Origin: an uncultured Methanoregula sp.
Lineage (GTDB): Archaea > Halobacteriota > Methanomicrobia > Methanomicrobiales > Methanospirillaceae
Assembly: GCF_963677065.1 (NCBI RefSeq)
Contig: NZ_OY781872.1
Span: 801,419-865,418 of the forward strand
Length of the DNA: 64,000 nucleotides
Direction of reading: 5' to 3'
Part shown: one piece after another, positions 35,267-45,041 of the stretch
Layout of the letters: the number at the start of each line of letters is the position of its first letter
How positions within the stretch are numbered: position 1 is the first letter of the stretch
Translations under genes and position numbers: made by a program
The notes under the pieces: generated by a model
The model's input: the letters and a program-made list of their open reading frames with translations, nothing else
Database searches by the model: none
What the model was told of the DNA's origin: nothing

Positions 35267-37384
35267 ATGTCCCGCAGGTTCTTCATCTCCCTTGCTCTTC
35301 TGGCCCTCCTGGCAGCAGCCCTTATTACCGCGGGCTGCACTGACCAGAAAACACCGGCCTCCGGGGAGATAAAAAAATTCGGTTCAGCGGCAGAGATCCG
35401 CCAGTACATTGAGAACAATTCCCGCATTGCAGCAGATACCTGGGGCGGAAGTTATGCAACAGGCAATGCTGTATTTATCGGAGAATCGGGAGTTTCGGTA
35501 CCCCAGCGGGCTGAAGCAACGGCTTCCGCAAAAGATCTCAGCTCCGCGCTCCCGTCATCCGGAGCCACGGAATATTCGGAGACGAATGTCCAGGTTGCCG
35601 GGATCGATGAACCGGATTTTGTGAAAAACGATGGACGGTTCATCTACATGATCTCGGGCGATACCCTCACGATCGTGGACGCGTACCCGGCAACGGCGGC
35701 ATCGGTAGTCTCGAAGACGGTTCTTGACGATACCCCACGGGAGATCTTTCTTTCGGGCAACCGGCTCGTGCTCTTCACAACCGGAAGTTCAGTTGCTCCC
35801 GACAGCAGGCCGGTTTATGCATCGCAGATGAAGTCCATGCCCTACTACGGGGGATATTCCCCGGTTACCCACGTTATCTTCTACGATATCAGCGACAGGA
35901 AGAACCCCAGGCCCGTGAAGGATTACACCGTTGACGGGGACTTCATCGATGCAAGGCTTATCGGCAGCAACCTCTACCTCATCACCCGCGAGCAGGTTTA
36001 CCTGTATCGCGATGCGGAGTTCACCGTCCCGGTCCTGAAGGAGAGCGGGAAAATTGTTGCGTCCCCGGATGTCTACTATTTCGACAACCCTGAACAGCAG
36101 TACGCCTTCACCACGGTGACCTCGTTTGACACGCTGAGCGGGAACGAGAAGGAAGCTAAGACGTACCTTGCCGGCAGCGGCAATATCCTCTATGTCTCTC
36201 CCGACGCAATTTACCTGAGTTACCAGAAGTACCGCCCGATCTACCGGACTATGCGGGGCGGGGCGGAGCCGGCGGTTGCACAGGCCGGCACTGCGGGAAC
36301 CGCGTCCGGTGTTTCGGTGCCCGCGGTCCTCGCGAACTTCAATACATTAAGTGAGACCGACAAACAGCGCGTGATAACCGAGATGAAGAGTGCGGAAGAG
36401 GAAAGCCTCATCAAAAAGGAGATCGACCAGACCACGACCGTCATCCACAGGATTGCGATCGATAACGGCGCCATATCCTATGCAGCCCGGGGCGAGGTAC
36501 CGGGATACCTGAAAAACCAGTTCGCCATGGACGAGTACAACAGCAACCTCCGCGTTGCGACAACCTCCGATGTCTGGACAACAAGGGGGCAGTACGAGTA
36601 TAACAGCGTCTTTGTCCTGGACCCCGCGATGAAGACTATCGGCTCCTTAACGCACATCGCCGAGCAGGAGAAGATCTATTCGACCCGGTTCATGGGCGAC
36701 CGGCTCTATATGGTCACCTTCAAACGGGTCGACCCGTTCTTTGTGATCGATCTCTCGACCCCGGCAAGCCCGAAGATCCTCGGCAAGCTCAAGCTCCCCG
36801 GTTACTCGGACTATCTCCATCCGTACGATAAGAATTACATCATCGGCCTTGGCAAGGAGACCGGGACCAATGACTGGGGCGGAGTCTCGACCCAGGGCCT
36901 CAAGCTCGCTCTCTTCGATGTGAGTGATGTGGAACACCCCAGGCTCGCGGGAAAGGTCGAGATCGGGGATGCGGGTTCGGACTCGGCCGCTCTCTCGGAC
37001 CACAAGGCATTCCTCTTTGACAAGGCAAAGAACCTCCTCGTGATCCCGGCCCGGGTGGTCCGGCAGAACGCGGTCCAGGCAACAAAGCTGAGCGGCGACC
37101 AGCCGCAGGTCTGGTACGGGGCGTATGTCTTCGGAGTCAGTCCTGAAAACGGGTTTGCCCTGCGGGGCACCGTGGAGCACGGCACCGGTGGCACCGGGTA
37201 TTATTATTACGGTAGTTCGGCAAACGAGGTGAAACGCTCGCTCTATATCGGCGACACGCTCTACACGCTCTCGGCAGCAAAGATCCTTGCAAACCCGCTC
37301 GACCAGATCAACAGGACAGTTGCAACGATCACCATCAACGGGAAGGATGATGTTCTGTACCCGCCGGTGAAAATGACTGCATAA
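35267..37384 (+). CDS. Secreted beta-propeller lipoprotein
   Basis: 705 residues. Signal and lipobox ITAGC, then the beta-propeller domain family (Beta_propel) with the signature ETNVQVAGIDEPDFVKNDG near residue 100. It continues through blades such as KNPRPVKDYTVDGDFIDARL and MGDRLYMVTFKRVDPFFVID. An acidic or Ala-rich insert sits around 340-360. Anchored to the outer face of the membrane; probably a surface protein involved in binding or hydrolysis. Typical of methanogen genomes. Confidence 0.88.
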   Translation: MSRRFFISLALLALLAAALITAGCTDQKTPASGEIKKFGSAAEIRQYIENNSRIAADTWGGSYATGNAVFIGESGVSVPQRAEATASAKDLSSALPSSGATEYSETNVQVAGIDEPDFVKNDGRFIYMISGDTLTIVDAYPATAASVVSKTVLDDTPREIFLSGNRLVLFTTGSSVAPDSRPVYASQMKSMPYYGGYSPVTHVIFYDISDRKNPRPVKDYTVDGDFIDARLIGSNLYLITREQVYLYRDAEFTVPVLKESGKIVASPDVYYFDNPEQQYAFTTVTSFDTLSGNEKEAKTYLAGSGNILYVSPDAIYLSYQKYRPIYRTMRGGAEPAVAQAGTAGTASGVSVPAVLANFNTLSETDKQRVITEMKSAEEESLIKKEIDQTTTVIHRIAIDNGAISYAARGEVPGYLKNQFAMDEYNSNLRVATTSDVWTTRGQYEYNSVFVLDPAMKTIGSLTHIAEQEKIYSTRFMGDRLYMVTFKRVDPFFVIDLSTPASPKILGKLKLPGYSDYLHPYDKNYIIGLGKETGTNDWGGVSTQGLKLALFDVSDVEHPRLAGKVEIGDAGSDSAALSDHKAFLFDKAKNLLVIPARVVRQNAVQATKLSGDQPQVWYGAYVFGVSPENGFALRGTVEHGTGGTGYYYYGSSANEVKRSLYIGDTLYTLSAAKILANPLDQINRTVATITINGKDDVLYPPVKMTA

Positions 37385-37613
37385 AGGGAATAATTCTTTT
37401 TTCGTGGCGCAACCATCCCAGCCACGATGCAGAACCGCGACGGGGGCCGGTCAATCGATGTATTTCGTTGCTGAACGACCAGTTCCAGGATGCCGGCGTG
37501 CTGGAGGACGTGTCATTGAACTGCACATTGAGAGCTAGCGGGCAATTGAATCATTGCGGAGGGGACTAGTAAGGCAGGTACCGCAAGTGTGGAGGGTGAT
37601 CAGCTCCTGTAAC
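37385..37613. other. Unassigned intergenic sequence before array B
   Basis: No credible gene or structured element seen; codon-like frames on both strands are short and without start signals. The repeat array begins at about 37614. Confidence 0.4.
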
Positions 37614-38243
37614 ATTTTCAATCAAGGTTCGATTGAAAAATAAAAATCAAGGTCCGGTTGATCCGGAATTGTTTTTCAACCGCGATCATGATCGCGATGA
37701 ATTTTTTGAAATCAAAGCTTGATTGAAAATAAAAAATCAAAGTCTGATGAAAAAATTTTCATCAAGGTTTGATATACAAAAGTTAACTACTTGTGCATAA
37801 GATTAATTTGCCAGTCCACGACGGAGGCGGGATCGCGAGACCGGGTTTTCAACCAAGGTCTGCTCAAAAATTTTCAATCAAAGTCCGGTTGAAATTTTTT
37901 AATCGAGGTTCGATTGAAAAATAAAAATCAGGATCCGATTGATCTGCGTGAGGTTTTCAATCGCGATCGTGATCGCGACTGGAATTTTAAAATCAAAGCT
38001 CGATTGAAAAATAAAAATCAAAGTCTGCTAAAAAAATTTCAATCAAGGTCTGGTTACGAAAAGTTAAACGGTTCTGCATAAGTCCAAAGAGGGCAGGTCA
38101 CGACGGAGGCCAGATCACAAATGCGGTTTTTCAACCAAGGTCTGCTCAAAAATTTCAATCAAAGTCCGGTTGATCCGTGAACGGTTTTCAAACGCGATCG
38201 TGATCGCGATGGAAAATTATCAGACAAGGTCCGGTTGGAAAAC
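37614..38243. repeat. Array B: second copy of the ~280-bp inverted-repeat unit
   Basis: The same modules in the same order and orientation as at 1510-2190: a perfect dyad TTTTCAATC-AAGGTTC-GATTGAAAA at 37615-37639, the palindrome CGCGATCATGATCGCG at 37681-37696, AAAAGTTAACTACTTGTGC near 37788, and TCCACGACGG at 37815 and (as GGTCACGACGG) near 38096, about 282 bases apart. Roughly 2.3 units. Individual modules differ by several substitutions, so the copies are old or diverging. No gene inside. Confidence 0.88.
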
Positions 38244-38398
38244 ACGGTTCCGTTAAACTCCAAACATGACATAAGAATGTGCGTTCTGGAGCACAAGAGC
38301 AGGACAGCACATGCTCTTTTGGCATGCGAATCAGGTTACATCAAGAGGTTTTTTTAAAAAGGAACGTCCCCATGGTAAACGCGGGGTTCCTGGCACTA
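38244..38398. other. Unassigned intergenic sequence after array B
   Basis: Nothing recognised. It separates the array from the convergent minus-strand gene at 38399. Confidence 0.35.
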
Positions 38399-38905
38399 TT
38401 ATTTCGGCTGGGCGTTCATCTTTGCCGGGATCAGCTGCCGGAGAACCAGGTCGGGGATCTGTTTTGAGGTTTTCAACGTCAGATCGAAGAGCGCGTTCTT
38501 CCCGTTCGTACCAAGGTACGTGAGGGTAATCTGGAAGTCGGTATCCAGAAGCGGGATTCCCAGGGCGGAAATCCGGGCAGAATGGGGACTGATAACGCGC
38601 TGCTGGCCGAGGGTGAGTTTCTCCTTGTTGCCGTCAACATCGGTAAGAACCTCGTTTTCATAGCTCATCACCACGATCCGTGTGTTTCCGATGGTGACCG
38701 GTTCTCCATCCGGCAGGCTTACTGTGTATGTTGTGACGTAAGGATACTGTGTACCGGCATCTGAATCAAGCACGGCAATCGTAAGGGTGAAAACTGCAAC
38801 AATGGCAACGAGTACAATGATTGCAATAACCCCCACGAGAACTTTCGTGCCCGTGCTCCAGCCTTTCTTATCCTTCGATTCCATCTCGCTCAGGGTATCC
38901 GACAT
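38399..38905 (-). CDS. Hypothetical protein with N-terminal membrane anchor
   Basis: 168 residues. A charged start (MSDTLSEMESKDKKGWSTG) is followed by one membrane helix (VLVGVIAIIVLVAIVAVFTL) and a beta-rich domain outside, resembling type IV pilin-like or DUF4352-like extracellular modules (VVMSYENEVLTDVDGNKEKL). No Cys in the domain. Function unknown. It is divergent from aspS with ~145 bases between starts. Confidence 0.7.
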   Translation of the reverse strand: MSDTLSEMESKDKKGWSTGTKVLVGVIAIIVLVAIVAVFTLTIAVLDSDAGTQYPYVTTYTVSLPDGEPVTIGNTRIVVMSYENEVLTDVDGNKEKLTLGQQRVISPHSARISALGIPLLDTDFQITLTYLGTNGKNALFDLTLKTSKQIPDLVLRQLIPAKMNAQPK

Positions 38906-39023
38906 AAGCTCTCACTATACTCCAACGGCGGGAAAATATTTACGAATTGTGGCTGCCGGTCCCTGCAACCGTCACCACTCCTGACCGGGCCAAAGAAGAA
39001 AATCCCCATAAAGTCCATTATCC

Positions 39024-39041
39024 CCCCCGGCCCATAGATAT
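39024..39041 (+). promoter_or_regulatory. TATA-like element for aspS
   Basis: CATAGATATAGGATT lies about 20 bases before the aspS ATG at 39051. This points to a very short or leaderless transcript. Confidence 0.4.
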
Positions 39042-39050
39042 AGGATTCTG

Positions 39051-40343
39051 ATGCGCATACCCATAGCAAATGTCACCCCTGAATCCGGCAGTGCGGAGAT
39101 CGCCGGGTGGGTCCACGAGGTCAGGGACCTCGGGGGCCTCGCCTTCATGCTCATCCGCGACCGGACCGGGATCATCCAGGTGACCATCCCGAAGAAGAAA
39201 GTGTCCGAAGCGGTTCTTGCAGCAGTGAAAGCCGTATCCCGCGAATCGGTTGTCCGGGTCACCGGCCCGGTCAAGGCCATCGACAAGGCCCCCGGTGGCC
39301 GCGAACTGGTGCCGGACTCGATCGAGATCATCAGCCTTGCCGAAACACCCCTCCCGCTCGATGTTTCAGAGAAAGTCCCGGCCGAGCTCGACACCCGGCT
39401 CGATGCCCGGTTCCTCGATGTCCGGCGCCCCCGCGTGGCCGCAGTCTTCGAGATCCGGAGCGCTGCCTGTTACGCGATCAACGAGTACCTGCACAACAAC
39501 GGCTTCACCGCGATTACAACCCCCAAGATCGTGGCAGCAGCAACCGAAGGAGGCACGGAACTCTTCCCCATCGCCTACTTCGACAAGGAAGCGTTCCTCA
39601 ACCAGAGCCCGCAGCTCTACAAACAGATGATGATGGCCGCAGGCTGCGAGAAAGTGTACGAAATAGGGCCGATCTTCCGGGCCGAGGAGCACGCGACCAC
39701 AAAGCACCTGAACGAGGCCACGAGTATCGACATCGAGGTCTCGTTCGCCGATCACCTCGAAGTCATGCGCATCCTCGAGGACCTCATCAAGAAGACCTAC
39801 GAGTACGTGGACAAAACCTGCAGCGTCCAGATAGCGAACACCGGTGTCGAGGACTTCTGTGTCCCGAAGAGCACCTTCCCCCGGCTTCCGTATGCGGAGG
39901 CCATCGAGATCGCAAAGAAGAAGATCGAGGACCCGATCAAGTACGGCGACGATATCAGCCCCGCAGCCGAGCGGGCGATCGGAACCGAGATGGGCGGCCA
40001 CTATTTCATCGTGGACTGGCCCTCCGAGATCCGGCCCTACTATGCCATGCAGTACGAGGACGACCCTTCGATCTGCAAGGCGTTCGACATGATGCACCCG
40101 AGAATGGAGCTCTCGAGCGGGGCCCAGCGGGAGCACCGGTACGATATTCTCGTAAACCAGATCAAAAAGAAAGGTCTCAACCCCGAGAGTTTCGAGTTCT
40201 ACCTCCGCCCGTTCCGCTACGGTATGCCCCCGCACGCGGGCTGGGGTCTCGGTGCCGACCGGCTCGTCATGACGATGCTCGGCCTCTCAAATGTCCGCGA
40301 GGCGGTCCTCTTCCCCCGGGACCTGCACCGGCTGGTCCCATAA
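39051..40343 (+). CDS. aspS: Aspartyl-tRNA synthetase, archaeal type, probably non-discriminating
   Basis: 430 residues. Class II synthetase with N-terminal OB-fold ([11 protein letters not shown]) and catalytic motifs including [32 protein letters not shown] and [20 protein letters not shown]. In the anticodon-binding region it has His22 and Pro81 (GWVH and DKAPGGREL). Discriminating archaeal enzymes have Trp and Lys at these positions, while non-discriminating ones have His/Gln and Pro. So this enzyme likely charges tRNA-Asn with Asp as well, for transamidation to Asn-tRNA. This alignment is from memory of the family. Confidence 0.95.
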   Translation: MRIPIANVTPESGSAEIAGWVHEVRDLGGLAFMLIRDRTGIIQVTIPKKKVSEAVLAAVKAVSRESVVRVTGPVKAIDKAPGGRELVPDSIEIISLAETPLPLDVSEKVPAELDTRLDARFLDVRRPRVAAVFEIRSAACYAINEYLHNNGFTAITTPKIVAAATEGGTELFPIAYFDKEAFLNQSPQLYKQMMMAAGCEKVYEIGPIFRAEEHATTKHLNEATSIDIEVSFADHLEVMRILEDLIKKTYEYVDKTCSVQIANTGVEDFCVPKSTFPRLPYAEAIEIAKKKIEDPIKYGDDISPAAERAIGTEMGGHYFIVDWPSEIRPYYAMQYEDDPSICKAFDMMHPRMELSSGAQREHRYDILVNQIKKKGLNPESFEFYLRPFRYGMPPHAGWGLGADRLVMTMLGLSNVREAVLFPRDLHRLVP

Positions 40344-40408
40344 CCCGACCACGAACTATTTTTCCTTCCGGAACAATCGATCAGGTACAATTCAGACCCG
40401 GATTTCCT

Positions 40409-41314
40409 ATGTCCAAAGCATATTTTATCAACAAAGTGCTGGCAACCACCGTTGTTGGCAGTTATCCCGTAGTGAAAGCCGGAGGTTTCAAGAGTATCTT
40501 CGACCCGCTGGCCGGTGCCGTTGAGACTGCCGTTGCCGACCAGATCGGAGCCGGTATCGATATCATCTCCGACGGGCAGATCCGGGGCGACATGATCGGG
40601 AATTTCGCATCCAAACTGCCGGGTGTCAAGGACCAGCAGGTGATCGGAAAGATCCAGCCAGCTGCCGGGCCGATCACAACAGGCGATACGAAATACGCCC
40701 TTTCGAAGTCCCCGAAAGTGAAAGGCATCATCACCGGCCCGTCGACGCTCGCCCATGGCCTCCACATCAGCACCCCCATGTATCGGAACAAGGAAGAACT
40801 CGCGCTCGATCTGGCCGCAGCGCTCGTGCCCGAAGCCAGGAGCCTCGAGGCAGCCGGGGTCACGCTCCTCCAGATCGATGAACCGATCCTGTCAACCGGC
40901 ATAGCCGATCTCGCGGTTGCAAAACAGGCTGTCGAGATAATCACAGCCGCAGTCCGTATTCCCACCTGCATGCATGTCTGCGGCAACATAGCAAACGTGC
41001 TTGACGAGATCCTGAAGTACAACGTGAATGTCTTCGACTTCGAGTTCTCGAACAACCAGGCAAACCTTGACGTGATCTCCCGGCGGGATCTCACCAGCCA
41101 CATGCTCGGGTACGGCTGCGTTGACTCGACGTCGGAGACCGTCGAGACCGTGCAGGAGATCCGGAAGCGGATCGAGAAGGGCGTTGAATATTTTGACCCG
41201 AAAATTCTCTTAATCGACCCGGACTGCGGGATGCGGATGCGGAGCCGGGAATCTGCTTACTGGAAACTCAAGAACATGTGCGAAGCGGCAAAAGAAGTAA
41301 GAATTTCGCTCTGA
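40409..41314 (+). CDS. metE: Archaeal methionine synthase (MetE core domain)
   Basis: 301 residues from the ATG at 40409. Only the catalytic C-terminal barrel of MetE: PTCMHVCGN and LIDPDCGMRMRSRESAYWKL give the zinc ligands His, Cys and Cys. Archaeal short MetE takes the methyl group from a methyl-corrinoid protein rather than methyl-THF, so it makes methionine with a partner not in this window. The frame continues upstream into aspS; that part is a shadow. Confidence 0.93.
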   Translation: MSKAYFINKVLATTVVGSYPVVKAGGFKSIFDPLAGAVETAVADQIGAGIDIISDGQIRGDMIGNFASKLPGVKDQQVIGKIQPAAGPITTGDTKYALSKSPKVKGIITGPSTLAHGLHISTPMYRNKEELALDLAAALVPEARSLEAAGVTLLQIDEPILSTGIADLAVAKQAVEIITAAVRIPTCMHVCGNIANVLDEILKYNVNVFDFEFSNNQANLDVISRRDLTSHMLGYGCVDSTSETVETVQEIRKRIEKGVEYFDPKILLIDPDCGMRMRSRESAYWKLKNMCEAAKEVRISL

Positions 41315-41331
41315 TTTTAAATTTTTTATTA

Positions 41332-42378
41332 TTATCCAAGCCACCCGGCGACGATAACAAGTCCGATAGCAAGCATGGCAAGGCCGATGAGCAGGCGGAG
41401 GAGCCGTTTGTTACCTGTTCTCCAGTTGTCCAGGCGTTCCGGTGAAAATCCGTACACTGCAAGCAGAACCACGAGGGCCAGCGGCAGGATGAAGATCACA
41501 TTGTAAAGGATGAGATAGGGAAGCCCGGCAAACAGGGTGAGACTGCGGCCCATGAGGCCGAGGATGCTGATGTAGATGCCACCGGTGCAGGAGAATCCGA
41601 AGAGCCCTGCAAGAATGCCCAGGATGAATGCTGCCGGAACAGACATTTTCTGGACATAACGCCCGATGATGCCTTTTCGGGATTCGGGAACCGAGAGCAG
41701 GAATGTCTCCCGGTTCCTGAGAACATCCAGGAGGGTTACAAGACCCAGCACGATCGCCACTGCAGCACCGATGAGCGAGAATGCCCGGGAAAAGCCGGAG
41801 AAGGCGATTGCCGAGAAGAGCCCGATCCCGACCAGCAGGTGGAAAGAGAAGATCGCAGCAATATACGAACTGCCGACCAGCAGGATCCTGCGCCGATCCC
41901 CGGCTGCCGCGAGAGACAGGAGCAGGAAGACAAGGATCGCAAATGCGCAGGGATTGATGCTGTCAACCAGTGCAGAAAGAATAACCACAGGAATGGTAAG
42001 CGAGGTTATGCCTGCCTGGCTATCAGGGATGAAACCCTGTGGCAGAAGGGGTTCCGTGCCATCGGATGCAGACAACCCCGTCCTCTCGGCAAGGATACAT
42101 TCCTCAAGATGAGCTTTGATCTCAATATCCCCGAGAAGGGCGCGGTTCCCGATGATGATGAGCGGGATGCCGGCATTGCCGAGATTGAACTGCCGGGCAG
42201 CAGCTGAAAAATTCTGCTGGTTCGAGACATTGGTATAGATCTCCAGCATCTCAACATGGAAATCCGGATATTTATCCTGGAGGGCGGCAAGCACCGGTTT
42301 TACATTCTCGCAATGGCTGCAGCCATCCCCATAAAAATAACGGGCCGAGATGGTTGCTCCGGGCGATGCATTACCCAT
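41332..42378 (-). CDS. Thioredoxin-CcdA fusion (disulfide/cytochrome biogenesis membrane protein)
   Basis: 348 residues. The N-terminal ~100 form a thioredoxin-like domain with CSHC (YFYGDGCSHCENVKPVLAAL), followed by a CcdA/DsbD-like six-helix membrane unit with the conserved Pro-Cys (DSINPCAFAILVFLLLSLAA) and Gly-Phe-Ser-Cys (LFGFSCTGGIYISILGL) redox cysteines. It moves reducing equivalents across the membrane. The thioredoxin part has no signal peptide of its own. The gene starts 32 bases after the stop of the next thioredoxin gene and the two frames can be joined by one base in an A10 run (see findings). Confidence 0.85.
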   Translation of the reverse strand: MGNASPGATISARYFYGDGCSHCENVKPVLAALQDKYPDFHVEMLEIYTNVSNQQNFSAAARQFNLGNAGIPLIIIGNRALLGDIEIKAHLEECILAERTGLSASDGTEPLLPQGFIPDSQAGITSLTIPVVILSALVDSINPCAFAILVFLLLSLAAAGDRRRILLVGSSYIAAIFSFHLLVGIGLFSAIAFSGFSRAFSLIGAAVAIVLGLVTLLDVLRNRETFLLSVPESRKGIIGRYVQKMSVPAAFILGILAGLFGFSCTGGIYISILGLMGRSLTLFAGLPYLILYNVIFILPLALVVLLAVYGFSPERLDNWRTGNKRLLRLLIGLAMLAIGLVIVAGWLG

Positions 42379-42410
42379 CCGGGAAACAACGGGCCCGGCC
42401 TTCTCAGCGG

Positions 42411-42833
42411 TTACTGATGCTTTTTTTTTTCCTGGTCGACAATCGCCTGTTCAAGTTTCCCGGGAATGTCAACTTCCCCGATGAGAACAACATCTCCGAC
42501 TATCGCTTCGGGAACCCCGCTCCAAGTGACTTTCAGCTCACGGTTGAGCGTTGTGTAAACGGCATAGTTGGTCTCATTATGCCAGGTTTCCAGGATGAGG
42601 AAATTAACGGTTGGATATTTCTCCCGGAGGGATTGTACAAACGGCATAATTTTGTGGCAGTGGGGACATTCTTCCCCGTAAAAAAAGTATACGGTCACGT
42701 TGCCGCCGGGGCTGTTGACTGCAGGTGCCGAAGAGATGAAGGACGGCGATGTTGCGGAGAAGACAAAGAAAAGCGCGGTGCAGAGAACAATGGCACCAAA
42801 CACTCCTGCGGCGATTTTGATGATTCTGTCCAT
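42411..42833 (-). CDS. Membrane-anchored thioredoxin/glutaredoxin-fold protein
   Basis: 140 residues. N-terminal membrane helix (MDRIIKIAAGVFGAIVLCTA) then a thioredoxin fold with CPHC (YFFYGEECPHCHKIMPFVQS) and the cis-Pro (SGVPEAIVGDVVLIGE). It faces outside. Likely the redox partner of the CcdA fusion encoded directly downstream. It ends in KKKHQ within the A10 run. Confidence 0.82.
   Translation of the reverse strand: MDRIIKIAAGVFGAIVLCTALFFVFSATSPSFISSAPAVNSPGGNVTVYFFYGEECPHCHKIMPFVQSLREKYPTVNFLILETWHNETNYAVYTTLNRELKVTWSGVPEAIVGDVVLIGEVDIPGKLEQAIVDQEKKKHQ
42421..42430 (-). other. A10 homopolymer at the thioredoxin-CcdA junction
   Basis: On the minus strand ten consecutive A end the thioredoxin gene (GAA AAA AAA AAG CAT CAG TAA). 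One extra A puts the ribosome in the frame of the CcdA fusion (AEKAGPVVSRMGNASPGATI), which is open upstream of its ATG. This is a classic slippage-prone site. Confidence 0.7.
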
Positions 42834-42898
42834 ACGATAATGTCCTGTATTAATAGAGCCGGTTACGGATTAAAAAATACCTGACGGTTCTATCTCCA

Positions 42899-43774
42899 TT
42901 ATTTGAGCGAGATCATGGTACCTACGCCGTCGTGGGTGAAGAGTTCCAGGATCAGGTTGTGCTCGATATTGCCGTTGATAACGTGGGAGAACGCTACGCC
43001 GTTCTGTACGGCTTTCACGACAGAGTTCACTTTGGGGATCATTCCTTCGCCAATCGCCCCGGTTTTCTGCAGCTCGCCGGCTTCCGCGACCGTCAGTTTC
43101 CGGAAGACCTTCGTCCTTGCCTTGTCCATGACACCGTCAACATCCGTCATGTTGACCAGTTTGTACGCCTTGAGCGCGATGGCGATATCCCCGGCAGCAG
43201 TATCGGCATTGATATTGAGGCTTCCCCCGAACTTGTCGATGGCAATGGGGGAGACGACCGGGATGTAATTTTTATCAAGGAGGGTATTGAGGAGGGTCGG
43301 ATCGATCCATTCGATCTCCCCGACATGGCCGAGATCAACCTCCTTCTGGATGCCCCCTACCTCGATCTTCTGGAGATCCATCTTCTTGGCAAGGATCAGG
43401 TTCCCGTCGCTGCCCGAGAGCCCGACACCCCGGGCCCCGCACTTGGCGATGAGAGAGACAATCCCCTTGTTGATCTTGCCGACAAGCACCATCTGGGCGA
43501 TCTCGAGGGTCTCCTGGTCGGTCACCCGGAGGCCCCCGACGAAGACCGATTCCTTGCCCATCTGTTTCATCTTCTCGCTTATCTCGGGGCCTCCGCCATG
43601 GACAAGCACCACCCGGATCCCGACATAGTGCAGGAGCACGGCATCGCGGATGGCGTTTTCCAGCACAACCGGGTCGACCATAGCATGACCGCCAAGCTTG
43701 ATGACAATGGTCTTCCCGTGGAACTGCTGGATGTACGGGAGGGCTTCCATGAGGACGTCTTCGCGTTTCATCAT
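42899..43774 (-). CDS. argB: Acetylglutamate kinase
   Basis: 291 residues. [28 protein letters not shown] and [20 protein letters not shown] are the amino-acid kinase and NAG-binding motifs. Second step of arginine synthesis (ATP-dependent phosphorylation of N-acetylglutamate). It overlaps argJ by four bases. Confidence 0.96.
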   Translation of the reverse strand: MMKREDVLMEALPYIQQFHGKTIVIKLGGHAMVDPVVLENAIRDAVLLHYVGIRVVLVHGGGPEISEKMKQMGKESVFVGGLRVTDQETLEIAQMVLVGKINKGIVSLIAKCGARGVGLSGSDGNLILAKKMDLQKIEVGGIQKEVDLGHVGEIEWIDPTLLNTLLDKNYIPVVSPIAIDKFGGSLNINADTAAGDIAIALKAYKLVNMTDVDGVMDKARTKVFRKLTVAEAGELQKTGAIGEGMIPKVNSVVKAVQNGVAFSHVINGNIEHNLILELFTHDGVGTMISLK

Positions 43775-44928
43775 GTGGTGTACCTTCCGTTGATCTCAAC
43801 ATAGCGCTCGGTCAGGTCGCAGCCCCAGGCTGTTGCTTCTTCTTTTCCTGCCGCAAGATCGAGGATGAAGATTACAGTCTTGCTGTTCATGGCCTCTTTT
43901 GCTTTCTTGAGATCGGCAATGATCTCGCCGGATTTGACCAGCGGGTAACGGTTCTTCCCGTCGCTTATCCAGAGAGAGACGGCATTGGGATCGAACTTCA
44001 CCCGGGCGCGTCCTGCTGCGGCAACAACCCTTCCCCAGTTGGGATCTTCCCCGTAAACTGCGGTTTTCACCAGGGGCGACTCGATCACAGTTCGGGCAAC
44101 TTTTGCGGCATCCGATTCCTTTGCTGCTCCCGTAACCCGGACTTCGAGGAGCTTTGTTGCTCCTTCACCATCGGCAGCAATCTGTTTTGCAAGGGAGCGG
44201 CAGCACTCCTCGAGCGCTGCGGAGAACTCCTCTTCATTGACCCGGCCGGATTCCCCGGTGGCCGTGCAGAGCGCGATATCATTGGTGCTCGTGTCCCCGT
44301 CAACCACGACCCGGTTGAAGGACCGCTTTGTCGCAAGCTTAAGCGACTCCTTGAGCTGCTTTGCCCCGATCTCTGCATCGGTGTAGATGAACGCAAGCAT
44401 GGTGCCCATGTTCGGGGCGATCATACCGCTTCCCTTGCAGATCCCCGCAACCGTGAAGGTCTCCCGTTCAACCAGGGCATGCTTCGGGTACGTATCCGTT
44501 GTCATGATCGCGTTGGCCGCGAGGGTCTCGGCATCCCCGCTGGAGGCGAGTTTCGGTGCAACGGCGATACACTGCTTCCGGATGAGAGGAAGATCCAGGT
44601 ACCTGCCGATGACACCGGTACTTGCCACACCGATATGTTCCGGCTCAACCCCGAGGGCTGAGCTGGCGTACTCGGTCATCACGACCGCATCCTCGTACCC
44701 CTTCTGCCCGGTATAGGCATTGGCACACCCGCTGTTGACAACGATTGCGTCCAGTTTTCCTTTCCGGATCTGGGTGCGCATAAGCTGGATGGGCGCAGCC
44801 TTGACCAGGTTTTCCGTGAATACGCCGGCCGCAGTCCCGCTTGCGCGGATGAGTGCAAGGCCGAACTTTCCTTCCTTTATCCCGCTGGCAGTCACACCCT
44901 CGACCGCACAGATGCTTCGTTTTTTCAT
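43771..44928 (-). CDS. argJ: Ornithine acetyltransferase / N-acetylglutamate synthase (ArgJ)
   Basis: 385 residues. The self-cleavage site is [10 protein letters not shown], where the nucleophilic Thr is freed. [14 protein letters not shown] and [11 protein letters not shown] are typical. It makes ornithine by transferring the acetyl group back to glutamate, closing the acetyl cycle. Overlaps argB at the 3' end. Confidence 0.96.
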   Translation of the reverse strand: MKKRSICAVEGVTASGIKEGKFGLALIRASGTAAGVFTENLVKAAPIQLMRTQIRKGKLDAIVVNSGCANAYTGQKGYEDAVVMTEYASSALGVEPEHIGVASTGVIGRYLDLPLIRKQCIAVAPKLASSGDAETLAANAIMTTDTYPKHALVERETFTVAGICKGSGMIAPNMGTMLAFIYTDAEIGAKQLKESLKLATKRSFNRVVVDGDTSTNDIALCTATGESGRVNEEEFSAALEECCRSLAKQIAADGEGATKLLEVRVTGAAKESDAAKVARTVIESPLVKTAVYGEDPNWGRVVAAAGRARVKFDPNAVSLWISDGKNRYPLVKSGEIIADLKKAKEAMNSKTVIFILDLAAGKEEATAWGCDLTERYVEINGRYTT

Positions 44929-45041
44929 TGATTGTCAGCTCCTTTGTTTATCGTGTATGATGATCCGATTGTGTTGATATTATAAGCCCGATAGGTTACC
45001 GGGTTTTCTGTCATGGCTTCCACAACGGGCATGAGGCCCGC

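Noticed and set aside
39107..40408. Upstream extension of the metE frame through aspS
   Set aside because: Arg/Pro-rich off-frame translation of aspS; metE starts at 40409 with its family N-terminus.
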